From positions 149,358,597 through 149,422,596 of the forward strand of contig CM075652.1 in the NCBI GenBank assembly GCA_037953625.1: a stretch of DNA of 64,000 nt, written 5' to 3'. A model generated the notes under the pieces. It was not told where the DNA came from. It did not search any database and worked only from the letters and a program-made list of their open reading frames with translations. Position 1 is the stretch's first letter. Every line of letters starts with the position of its first letter. Below are positions 54,498-64,000 of this stretch, piece after piece. Made by a program: the position numbers and the translations under genes. The stretch comes from Crotalaria pallida. Taxonomy: Eukaryota > Streptophyta > Magnoliopsida > Fabales > Fabaceae.

Positions 54498-55859
54498 ATG
54501 TTATTTCCAATCATTTTTCTCCTCTTGACACCACTTTCAGCTTCCAAAGCTGAACTTGATGCTCATTACTATGACCAAACATGTCCACAACTGGAAAGAA
54601 TAATTTCAGAGACAGTTCTCAATGCTTCCATGCATGACACCAAAGTTCCAGCTCGTATCTTGAGGATGTTCTTCCATGACTGTTTCATAACGGTATGATC
54701 TCTCTATCGATATCTCTAATGAATGTGAAGTTTTGATATGACTTGTGTGATTCATACTTTCAATGATAGGGTTGTGATGCATCAATATTGCTGGACTCAA
54801 GTGCCACTAACAAAGCAGAGAAAGATGGCCTTCCTAATATCTCAGTTAGATCATTCTATGTGATTGATGATGCTAAAGCCAAGCTTGAGAATGCTTGCCC
54901 TCACACTGTTTCATGTGCTGATATAATTGCCATTGCAGCTAGAGATGTGGTAGCCATGGTAACAACTAACAACACCTAAATCTTCAAGCTGCTTTAGACT
55001 TTCTACCTAGAACTTTATCCTATTTATTGATCTCATAAAGTACTTCATTATTAAAATTGAAGTCACTTAATAGTATTGAATAATGACCTAAACCAAATAC
55101 ATTTAAATTTAAATTTCATTAAGATATTTAAATTTTGTGTAAATACTTTGTGATCACTCACTTCATATTGGATATTGAACTCCACATTAGCATAATGAAT
55201 ATAATCCTCTTTAGAACATTAGCATATCTTGAGGCAAGTGAAAGGAGGTTACTGATATACTTACATTGATCAATAATTCTTACTGACTTATACAGTCAGG
55301 AGGTCCATATTGGAATGTACTAAAAGGAAGGAAAGATGGAAGGGTGTCAAAGGCATATGATACCTTCAACTTACCTGCTCCAACCTTCAATGTGAGCCAA
55401 CTCATTCAAAGCTTTGCCAAGAGAGGTTTAGGAGTTAAAGATATGGTAACTTTATCCGGCGGTCACACTCTAGGCTTCTCACATTGTTCTTCCTTTGAAT
55501 CTCGCCTTCGCAATTTTAGTTCATTGCATGACATTGATCCAAGCATCAACACCGAGTTTGCACTAGACCTACGAAAGAAATGTCCAAAACCAAACAACAA
55601 CTGCAACGCAGGACAATATTTGGACTTTACAGCATCAGTGTTTGACAATGATTATTACAAACAGCTGTTAGCAGGAAAAGGTGTGTTTTCTTCTGATCAA
55701 TCACTTGTTGGTGATTGCAGAACTAGATGGATTGTTGAAGCATTTGCCAAAGACCAGAGTTTGTTCTTCAAAGAGTTCGCAGCTTCAATGTTGAAACTTG
55801 GAAATGTAAGAGGCTCAGGAGACGGAGAAGTGAGGCTAAATTGCAGGATTGCTAATTGA
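54498..55859 (+). CDS. Class III peroxidase (PRX66-like)
   Basis: There are three exons with GT-AG introns in phase 0: 54498-54692, 54770-54958 and 55296-55859. They total 948 nt, encoding 315 aa. Residues 1-18 (MLFPIIFLLLTPLSASKA) are a signal peptide, so this is a secreted haem peroxidase of the apoplast or cell wall. The distal haem pocket ARILRMFFHDCF holds Arg56 and His60. The proximal site VTLSGGHTLGFSHC holds His185. The structural cysteines of the family are present (QTCPQ, HDC, GCDAS, NACPH, VSCAD, FSHC, KKC, LNC). The family members use H2O2 to oxidise phenolics in lignin formation and wall cross-linking. The SGGHTLG variant and the 'FALDLRKKCPKPN' segment resemble Arabidopsis PRX66, a peroxidase linked to lignifying vessels. 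An in-frame TTG upstream is not needed, since the first ATG gives a proper signal peptide. All key residues are intact. A broken C-terminal copy lies 1.1 kb downstream. Confidence 0.92.
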
Positions 55860-56954
55860 GAAAGCTAGCTTAGATGGAAATGTTTTCTTTGCATGCAACT
55901 ACTTCTGTTATGTACAATATTGTCAAATGATCTTGTTACTACTCAAGTTTGCCGATCTTGTATGTCTGAACCTTACATTCCATCTGCTATCAAATATTTT
56001 AACCATAGCAAAACAAGAGGCGCATCATTGTAAATTTCACTAAAACAACTACTCAAGCGTACATCGTCAATAGACACTTTAGTGGATTTTTGAGATTCCC
56101 CCACCATACATTCCAATCCCTCAATTCTAGTTTCCAAATCCTTGGCCACACGCAAGACTTTCAATTACAGAAACCTTAACAAAGTATATTATTCCATCAC
56201 ATAAATTTAAAACAATGTAACACGCCTGTTTATAATAACCTACTCCTATCAACAATAGGATAATTACTAACTAATATTATTCTACCCAACAATTATCCAA
56301 TTTAATTAATGGACAGTATTAGATATGACACAGTGCGGATTGGAGCAGGGCACAGTGGTGCTGTGGCTATTGAGTGAGTTTCGTGAAATGAGAATAATGG
56401 GGAGATCCCGCGCTCAGATTGGAAATTATTTCAGGAATTTGCGACAGATATTTTAAATTTGTGACTAAACTTTTTGATCACAAATACATTTCCAATTCCA
56501 ATTGGGTGTTTTGTGACTGGATTTTTGTTAATGAATATTTTGATACCTGTTTCAATCGCAAATTTAATAACAGTTATTTTTTAATCAAATAAATATTGGT
56601 CTCAACTTGGTTATTTTTAGTTGTAAATAGTCACATCACTTTTATTTTATTTTATTTTTATATTTTTGGTCTGAATTCCGAGTCACCATTGTTGCTGAGT
56701 TTCCCTGCTTTAAGCTTTAAATTTTTGGCATCAGAGCATAATTTACTCCATCCCATTTTGTTTCAATCATGATCTTATTTACAATTTTTTAGATCTTAAA
56801 ATAGGTTACAATTGTTAAAATAAAAAATAAAAATTATAAAGTCGTGAGTAAAGTTACGATCCTGTAAAAATGGTCATGACCTTATTTACAATCATATATC
56901 TTTTTGTGTGAGATAATATGATTACATTGTGGGATAGCAAAATTTATTCTCAAA
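55860..56954. other. Intergenic between peroxidase and its relic
   Basis: No gene is seen. The first 150 bp probably contain the peroxidase 3' UTR. The remainder is AT-rich. Confidence 0.45.
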
Positions 56955-57160
56955 TTTTCAAACAACTGTTAGCAAGAAAAGGTGTGTTATCTTATGAGCC
57001 ATCACTTGTTGGTGATTACAGAACTAAATGGAATGTTGAAGTATTTGCCAAAAATGAGAGTTTGTTGCTCAAAGAGTTTGCAACTTCAATGTTGAAACTG
57101 GGAAATCTAAGAGGCTCCAGAATTGGAGAAGTGAGACTCAATTGCAGGATTTCAAACTAA
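56955..57160 (+). pseudogene. Peroxidase relic, C-terminal fragment of a tandem copy
   Basis: The open frame FKQLLARKGVLSYEPSLVGD ... AKNESLLLKEFATSMLKLGN ... GEVRLNCRISN is collinear with the last 65-70 residues of the neighbouring peroxidase, at about 80% identity by eye. The conserved Cys of GDCRT is Tyr here (GDYRT). No haem-binding exon is found between 55860 and 56955. It is best read as the remnant of a tandem duplication that lost its 5' part. That this stretch stays open over 68 codons suggests a fairly recent loss. Confidence 0.88.
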
Positions 57161-57921
57161 GAGAGGCAGAGATTAGAGACTAATTTGACCTTATTTTTTC
57201 TCATTCTTCTGGCACCACTTCTATTATTTACAACATTGTCATAAATCATAATGATCTCGTTACTACTCATCCTGAAATAAAAGTGGATATGCTCATATAC
57301 CTTGTCTAATAAATTTTGTCATATAATAACTACGCTAACATCCGATCCATAACATTTTTACATGCTTAACAAGGATTGCTTGTCGTGTATCTGAGCCTTC
57401 CATGTCCTATCACATACTCTAATCAAAACAGAACACAATAGGATCATAGGAACTGTTATTATAAACTTCACTTAAACATCATATAAGAAATTTTTAAAAT
57501 ATTTCATCTAGAGAAGGCCAACAATCCTGGATTCGATGGATCAACCGAACTCACAAACATCGCTAACGCACATATTTATGTAAATTAGGAAATATCATCG
57601 TAATTCTTCAATAGGAAAAAAAAAATACAACAATCCCAAGACATTCAACTATAAAACACTATTCCTACTCTCTGGAAAAAAGATATAAACCATAATTTTC
57701 CAATTATAAGACTTTTTGAAAATTACTTCCCTATTTTGTAAGCATACATAAAGTAATTTCTCTGTAGAATAAATTTCCATACAGAACATATTACAGACAT
57801 TGCACTGATTCCAAATCATGACAGACAGAACAATATTTTTCTTAATGTGATATTCTAATAAAAAGAAAGCCTTTAGGAGAAGAATATACCAGATTATCTA
57901 GTACAAGACATGAACCATTCG
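57161..57921. other. Intergenic between convergent genes
   Basis: No gene is seen. The stretch lies between the peroxidase relic (+) and the oxygenase gene (-), and probably includes the 3' UTR of the latter. Confidence 0.5.
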
Positions 57922-59100
57922 TCAAGCAAATACTACATCTGAACGAAACACATATTTGACACCCTTAGTGACATTTCTGGCTTCATGCAACAAGCATTTA
58001 TCTCCGTGAATGTGCAGGAGTGCCATCCCTTCAGTAGGAGCCACCTATGAAATCGATTTCGATCAACACACAAAGCATACATATAGCCATACTTGCAAAA
58101 AATTTCAGCAAGTAAAAATTCAAACTCCTATTAATTTAAAAAAGGAAATGTTTTCAATCCATATTCTTCCACAAACATAAAACTTGATAATCTACCTCAG
58201 CCACAGTGCTATTTCTTGGACCATAGAAGACTGTTTCTCCTCCAACTAAAGGATCAACAGAAGAATCCGCGGGATCAGCAGGCCCGCCACTTAAATACAC
58301 TAGCAAAGTATAATGAGTGCGTTTTCCATCTCCCAGATGAACACTTTCATCGATATGTCGCCCAAAGCGTTGACCAACCTTGTACCTGAAATACAAATGT
58401 GCATATATCATTAGTGAAAGTAACTCAATTATGCAATGTCCAATCCAATGAAAAGGTTGAGCAAACCTGAGATTACTCTAAATTATTGGAACATCACAAA
58501 CCTATAGAGTCTAATATTTGGATTGAGACCGACAGCGGATTTCCCTCGAATTGTGATATCGGAAAATAGTTTGTCAAGTCCAGACTCCCAAATTGTATTA
58601 GCAAGGAGAGGATCATTGACAGAGATTCGATCATTATCTCTGTAAGCTTCACCTTTAGCTGGACCCAAACTCCCTTGATGAGAAAAACCAATTGCCTCCG
58701 CAGCTTTAATGAATGCTTTTGATTCAGAAGAGGACAAAAAATTCGGGACCTGATACAACAATTCGTAAACCAAAAAGAATTAGAATGAATGAATGAATAG
58801 TGAGACTAATTAATTTAATTGGCTATTAGAGCTAAGTTAAATTCTTGAAATTCAATATCACTATCAAAATGTCAAAATGTGTTGAAAAGAGAATTGGAAG
58901 AGAAATGAAAGAAAGCAGCAAACCGCGAAGAGATCAAAATGACGGAAGGGAGTAATTTGGAGATTGGATTTGGGTTTGATAGAAGGAGGCCATTTTGCAT
59001 TTGCAGAAGAGGGTTTCTTAGAACCTCCTCCTCTTGTCTCCTTCTTTCTGTCTCCCATCCTTTTTCTCTTCTTCCTCTCGTCTGTCACTATCATCATCAT
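57922..59100 (-). CDS. 2-oxoglutarate/Fe(II) oxygenase, prolyl 4-hydroxylase-like
   Basis: There are four exons on the minus strand: 59100-58924, 58749-58502, 58385-58196 and 58044-57922. They total 738 nt, encoding 245 aa, and phases agree at every junction. The N-terminus is basic and low in hydrophobicity (ERKKRKRMGDRKKE). No signal anchor is seen, unlike Golgi P4Hs, so a cytosolic or nuclear place is likely. The double-stranded beta-helix core carries the Fe ligands His152 and Asp154 (GRHIDES) and His225 (LLHEA), with Lys235 (GVKYVFRSD) placed to bind 2-oxoglutarate. VGGETVFYG is the usual mid-core turn. The enzyme would hydroxylate a protein or small-molecule substrate, but the substrate cannot be read from the sequence. 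An alternative ATG at residue 15 (MGDRKK) gives 231 aa and could be the real start. The promoter is to the right (59101 on), next to MITEs. Confidence 0.88.
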
Positions 59101-59492
59101 CCCCAATGTTTATTACTGTATGTCTCTCTCTGGTTTTGTTATGTACGATGAGTGGCCCAATTGTATTCCGAAGGCCTTTGGACCTCACTCGGCTCTAACC
59201 TCTAACTTACCCAATAAAAATCCTGTTTTTCATGGAGTTTTGATTTTTGACCCCATTTCAATTTTCCCGTGTGTGTTATTTTTTCCGTTTCCGACAAATC
59301 AGAAGCCAAAAATATACATTTCTATCTATCCCATAATGGAAAATCTTCGTCACAGCCGTTTTCATAGAGACGGAAGATTTGCTACAACTTAAACGGAAGA
59401 TTTGCTACAACTTTCTTGGTTATGGGTGTTTTTATTTCAGTGTCCTTGAATGGTACAAAGAAGCCAGAAAATGGAATCAGTTAAAATAATTA
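59101..59492. other. 5' flank of the oxygenase gene
   Basis: GC-richer than its surroundings, without a second gene. It holds the leader and promoter of the minus-strand oxygenase. A short direct repeat (ACGGAAGATTTGCTACAACT) occurs at about 59371 and 59393. Confidence 0.5.
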
Positions 59493-59565
59493 CTCCGTCT
59501 GGTTCATATTATAAGTACTCTTTCTCTTTCACAAAAAAAGTGCTTATAATATGGATCAGAGGGAG
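59493..59565. mobile_element. Tiny (73-bp) Stowaway-like hairpin
   Basis: CTCCGTCTGGTTCATATTAT and ATAATATGGATCAGAGGGAG are inverse and almost meet at a short loop. TA duplications flank it. It looks like a deletion derivative. Confidence 0.75.
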
Positions 59566-59570
59566 TAGTA

Positions 59571-60110
59571 CTTTATCCGATTTCTATTATAAGAAAAAAT
59601 AACCAAAATCACGCATATTAAAAAAGTTAGTTGAATGTATTCCCTCCGATCCTACCACATTCCAGAACAATTCTTTGGTCCAATTTATAAGACATTTTGC
59701 ATTTTCTACGAAGAATTTATTGTTATTTTCTCTTATTTGCCCTTTACCTATTAATGTGAAATAATACATTATGGAATTCTCAATAGAAGATAAGAGGGTA
59801 AAATTGTAATATTAATGTATTTTTTTTAAAAGTTTCAAGAAACTTAACCACATTTATTGGTCCGTGTGATATGGATAAGTATGCCCTATAAATAGGACTA
59901 GATGGAGTATTTAATTTTCTCAAAATCATAAAAAAATATTGGTACTTTAGGAAAGTTGCATTGGAATTAAACCAAAATTAAATGAGATCACTATTTTTTA
60001 GAAACATTTTAGAAATAATTGTATTAGGAATAAAAAGTTAGTTAATTTTTTCTTATATTAGAAACAAAAAAAGTATGCCTGAAATTTCTTATATTAGAGA
60101 TCAGAGTGAG
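59571..60110. mobile_element. Stowaway-like MITE interrupted by another
   Basis: The ends are TA|CTTTATCCGATTTC and GAGATCAGAGTGAG|TA. The interior ('GAAAGTTGCATTGGAATTAA') matches 6883-7155. The insert at 59640-59907 leaves a host of about 270 bp. Confidence 0.75.
59640..59907. mobile_element. Stowaway MITE nested in a MITE
   Basis: It runs from TA|TTCCCTCCGATCC to GGACTAGATGGAG|TA, 268 bp, in the same family as 1890-2521. Confidence 0.85.
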
Positions 60111-60123
60111 TATATCATTTGAC

Positions 60124-60218
60124 CTACGTTGCATGAATACGGGTACGGTACCGGTACCCGGTACGGGTACGGGTACGGGGTACGACAATTTTTAAAAAAC
60201 TAGGGTACGGGTACGTTT

Positions 60219-60255
<37 letters not shown>

Positions 60256-61099
60256 ATAATTTATTTTATTAATATAATTATATTTAAATTTAAAAAAATG
60301 GAAAAAATAAAATCAGTAAGGTAAAAATTAAGTTAAAATTAATAATAAACACTTAAAAATTATTTTGATATTAAATAACAAGCTTACTAAATCAGTCAAT
60401 TAAAGATGCAGCAAATCGGTATTATACTATGAAAAAATGAATTGAAAAAATAATTGTATGATATTATGAAAAAAAAGAACAAGCTTACGAAATTAGTATG
60501 ATACTATGAAAAAAACTGAAAAATTACAAGATGCAACAAATCTCATTAGATGCAGCAAATGAAATCCTAACTTTCCAAGATGCAGCAAATCTCATTAGAA
60601 AAATAAGTAACAGAGTAGAAGCATTTTATCTATGTATCATGAGTATGACGGGTTCGAGCAGCAAGGTGAGCAGCACGACGGCGACAGCAGCGAGCAGCAC
60701 GGCGACGGGTTCGAGCAGCACGACAACGGCAGCAAGCGAGCAGCGAGCAGCACTGCGAGCGAGCGGCAGCTGGCACTAGAGATAGAGAGAGGAGGCAGAG
60801 AGGGTGCTTCGAGAGATAAAGAGGAGGTAGAGAGGGTTTAATTCAAAACTCAATCATAGGATAAGACTAAGATGTAAATAAAAAAAAAAGAAAAAAAATA
60901 AAAATTTTCAATTTTAGTGGTATTGTGTCGTACCCAATTGGTGGGTACCGTACCCACCGCGTATCCCGGTGTACCCAAATATGTACCCAATTTTTTTTTT
61001 TTGTTCGGGTACGTACCCAAGTGTACCCAAGCCGTACCCGTACCCAAAAAGTACCCGGTACGTGTACGGCTCCTAAAATGGTGTACCCATGCTTCAGAG
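60124..61099. mobile_element. hAT-type element with GGGTACGG subterminal repeats
   Basis: An exact 8-bp duplication CATTTGAC (60116-60123 and 61100-61107) flanks it. The ends are CTACGTTGCATG and, inverted, CTCTGAAGCATG. The left 90 bp carries repeated GGGTACGG/GGTACC motifs and the right 180 bp the inverse GTACCC. The core is AT-rich with an (AT)n tract (60223-60251), a short GAGCAGCACGACGGC-type patch and no transposase. Confidence 0.8.
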
Positions 61100-61108
61100 C
61101 ATTTGACT

Positions 61109-61111
<3 letters not shown>

Positions 61112-61142
<31 letters not shown>
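61112..61142. repeat. (AT)n microsatellite
   Basis: An AT dinucleotide run of about 30 bp just outside the hAT element. Confidence 0.9.
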
Positions 61143-61146
<4 letters not shown>

Positions 61147-61159
61147 TATATGCATATGG

Positions 61160-64000
61160 ATGCAAAGGGGTAACAATTTTTACAGTCATGTTTTCTTGAA
61201 TATTGTAGACCGCAATTCCTGTGTTGATAGGGACCAAATTCGATGATTTCATTTGTAGTGGATCTGAGAAATAGATCCACCACAATGTGTTTTGGTGGTT
61301 GTTGCAGCTGACGAGGGTGACCCCGGTCCTACGTACCCCCAGTGATAAGGGGATCAAGTCACACGTAGTTCTTGAGAAAGAGAACATACCTTAGCCCCTA
61401 TAGCATGGCGATACTTATAGGGGAAGTTGTGTTATGGTACCTTATGGGCCTGTTCGGCCCAGTAGGGCTGACGTGACTCTTAGAGGATAAGAAGGATGAG
61501 TTATTCACCCTTATCCTGTACTAGAGAGCTCATGCTTATCCTGTAGCGGTAGGATTTATTATTGGTTAACCCTACAAGCCCCCCAAGCTCGTATAGGCTT
61601 GAAGAGCCTGTGCTGAGCTTCTGAGAGTTGGTGGTAACATTAAAAAATTGTTTGCAGGCGTGGTCTTCCGCTCGGAAGAGTGTTGCGGATGGTTGATAGT
61701 GCTCTTTTGTGCTCGGATGATGAAACTGAACGAGTATCCCAATCTCGAACCGAGTTCCCGCGGGGGGATCCGCCACAAGCTTGGTGAGGCTCATCTCGAA
61801 CCGAGTACAAGCTCGGTGAGGCAAGCTCGGTGAGGAACATCTCGAACCGAGTACAAGCTCGGTGAGGAACATCTCGAACCGAGTACAAGCTCGGTGAGGC
61901 TCATCTCGAACCGAGTACAAGCTCGGTGAGGAACATCTCGAACCGAGTACAAGCTCGGTGAGGCTCATCTCGAGCCGAGTGCAAGCTCGGTGAGGCTCAT
62001 CTCGAACCGAGTACAAGCTCGGTGAGGAACATCTCGAACCGAGTTCCCAAGGGGGGATCCGCCACAGGCTCGGTGAGGCTCATCTCGAACTGAGTTCCCG
62101 CGGGGGGAGCCGCCACAGGCTCGGTTTGGCTCATCTCGAACCGAGTATAAGCTCGGTGAGGCTCATCTCGAACCGAGTACAAGCTCGGTGAGGCAAGCTC
62201 GGTGAGGAACATCTCGAACCGAGAATGGATTTGGGGATGCTCCGAGATGAGGGTGATGAAGTTATGAGTGTAGTCAAAGTCGAATTGGACTATTGTTTTA
62301 AAAGTCACGTCATTTTTAAGGAGTCATCCTTTTATGCGCTTGCCATGGTGAAAACCGAAAGGCTTGTACCAATGTATGCTAGCACGAATCAAACTGTTAT
62401 TTGAGTTCGAGGTGGGCCAAGATTATCACCAATTGGACCGTAACATTTACGAGGGATTGCTGTCGGAATGACAACCTTAGCCGAGGTGTATTCCTCGATC
62501 CGCGATGTATTGAGCCATATATGAGCCGAGAGGCTAAGCCAAGCTATCGGGTCGCAATCCTCGTTTCCACTTGTAGCCTCGCCGATCTGGCCGGCTAACC
62601 GAGATCGTGGGCAAGTGCGTAAGAACATGATCCGAAGTGTGTTTAACATATGTCCTTAATAAGGACGGTAAATGATCAATTTGGTGCCTCCTGGGACGTG
62701 GTGGTCCTCTTTGGCACGACATTTGATCTCGAGTAACTTATGCATCATATAATACCAGTATCAAGGTCGGTCAATGTCAACTATGTATATGCCTCATAAC
62801 ATCATATTAACAAAGCTGGAGCAAACTTTTACTCCATTGCATAACCCACCCCCTTACTCAGATAAGGCCTGAAGAGGCTTGTGCCGAGTTAAGAGGTCCT
62901 TTAAGGTGTGAGTTGTTTTCCGCCAATTAGATCGTGTTCATCCAAGCCTCTTTGAGAGACGGTCGGATCCAGATCTGTGTAGGCGAACGCCAAGCGAAGG
63001 TTGAATATTTGCGAATTATGGATGTGGAATCAGCATTGTGTGGTTCCTCGGAGATGCTGGGATTCGAATTAGATCGCTGGGTTTTGGCACTACAGACCGT
63101 TCTACCAAATAGGTAAGGTTGCGATGGTGCGCAAACCAAGGAAAAGTTTGATCGGCAACCGGTGTGAAGGACTTGAATTAAGTTGGGTCGTCATACTCGG
63201 ACTCGAATTAATCATAGGTCATCATGCTCGGCCGATCCGATCGTTATGTTTGTACCTTTTTATGATGTATAAAAACAACGATTAGAATATCAAGTAATAG
63301 ATGATATGTAATGACATTAATTAGCGAAGTATGAATTAGTTCACTGTTAATTACCATTATTATCTAAGATAACACATGTCATGTGGTGAGTGATTCAATA
63401 ATAATGAATATGACAATTAAACCATGAAATTGAAATAATATTAATGGGGTAATGAGAAAAATCCTTCCCTGTTAGTCTTCGTGGTTAGACTATTTCTGAA
63501 TAATGTTGATATGCCTGGCATCCTTTTGGCATTGAGGCCTTTCTTCTTCTATCACTAGAATGTGTGGTTAGCCGGTATTCCTCACCCTTTTTCTTCCAAA
63601 ACCCCTGTACGCCATTATGGGCGAATCACTGTGTAGCACTCGTGTGAGCAACGCTGGATCCCGAGGAGGGATGTTAACAAGGGTATCTTTTGGCTGTAAG
63701 TAACCGTGAGAGGCAAGGGTGTCATGGCAGAGGGTACGAGGATGTGGCAGGCTTTGGCACGTTGAAGACACTAATATTAAACGCCAATAGTGACTGAGCA
63801 GTTTAGCACCAATTAATTTTGAGGATATCTTTTGGCGATCTGAAGCTCGGAATGGACTTTGTTTAAAAAGGTCACTACTCGAAATGGGCCTTTTAGAGAA
63901 GTTGGCTATCATACTCGTACCTCGCATATGTAAACAAAATTAATAATTGGTAATCGTCGTTAAATTGATAATATATAGCAATCAAACAACAATAATGACA
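61160..64000. mobile_element. Putative LTR-retroelement part, cut by window end
   Basis: Base composition changes to GC-richer, unlike the rest of the window, and no host gene is visible. The text (GACGAGGGTGACCCCGGTCC, 'CCCCCCAAGCTCG', a minisatellite) resembles the non-coding LTR or UTR parts of large plant Ty3/gypsy elements. I found no gag/pol ORF, primer-binding site or paired LTR, so the class is inference. The left boundary is uncertain. Confidence 0.35.
61735..62222. repeat. Minisatellite, 32-bp palindromic unit
   Basis: About a dozen units of 'CTCATCTCGAACCGAG' + 'TACAAGCTCGGTGAGG', with an alternative half AACATCTC and a variant block (TTCCCGCGGGGGGATCCGCC). Each unit has the hairpin ACCGAG-tacaag-CTCGGT. 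Adjacent units are nearly identical, so the array has been expanded or homogenised recently. Confidence 0.9.

Noticed and set aside
60531..60841. Ser/Thr/Ala-rich and Gln/His-rich overlapping ORFs
   Set aside because: A trinucleotide-like GCAGCACGACGGC patch inside a hAT element, open in several frames at once.
61501..62016. 171-codon minus-strand ORF with repeated RACTRFEM peptides
   Set aside because: The repeats are simply the 32-bp minisatellite translated, without stop codons by chance.
61735..62222. CRISPR-like array
   Set aside because: The repeats are contiguous without unique spacers, and this is a plant genome.

Overview
The window is nuclear DNA of a flowering plant. It is very AT-rich, its genes have plant-type GT-AG introns, and the recognisable proteins are plant families: a class I TCP factor, a class III peroxidase, an R2R3-MYB relic, a HOTHEAD/mandelonitrile-lyase-like flavoenzyme and a prolyl-4-hydroxylase-like oxygenase. 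A eudicot is clear. A legume is my best guess from the gene sequences and the Stowaway, SINE and MULE repeat styles, but I could not test it. No CRISPR, rRNA gene or intact tRNA gene was seen.

Genes in order: a small secreted or membrane-anchored LysM protein (5557-5880, +); a 5'-truncated MYB pseudogene (20242-20886, +); a six-exon GMC oxidoreductase (21663-24857, +, 576 aa); a single-exon molybdenum-cofactor-sulfurase-like protein (31256-33277, +, 673 aa); a class I TCP factor of the TCP9/TCP19 type (40876-41907, +, 343 aa); a three-exon class III peroxidase resembling PRX66 (54498-55859, +, 315 aa) with a C-terminal relic of a second copy 1 kb downstream; and a four-exon 2OG-Fe(II) oxygenase (57922-59100, -, 245 aa). 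The spliced lengths of all three multi-exon genes are exact multiples of three. These genes look independent; nothing suggests a shared pathway.

Most of the rest is transposon debris, and much of it can be dissected by target-site duplications (TSDs). There are about fifteen Stowaway-type MITEs (TA TSD), Mutator-like long-TIR elements (one with a perfect 9-bp TSD), hAT-type elements (8-bp TSDs), tRNA-like SINEs (11-17-bp TSDs), a 5'-truncated LINE (11-bp TSD), an unidentified poly(A)-tailed retroposon, and Helitrons with the usual 3' hairpin and CTAG end. Several are nested up to four deep. The right end (about 61.2 kb onward) is more GC-rich, carries a palindromic minisatellite and looks like part of a retroelement cut by the window edge.

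The most remarkable structure is a putative 5-kb Helitron at 43767-48813. It carries single exons of three unrelated host genes (signal peptidase SEC11, a clade D PP2C phosphatase and a GONST-type nucleotide-sugar transporter) in one orientation, with splice sites kept and all three in compatible phase. It sits inside an older long-TIR element.
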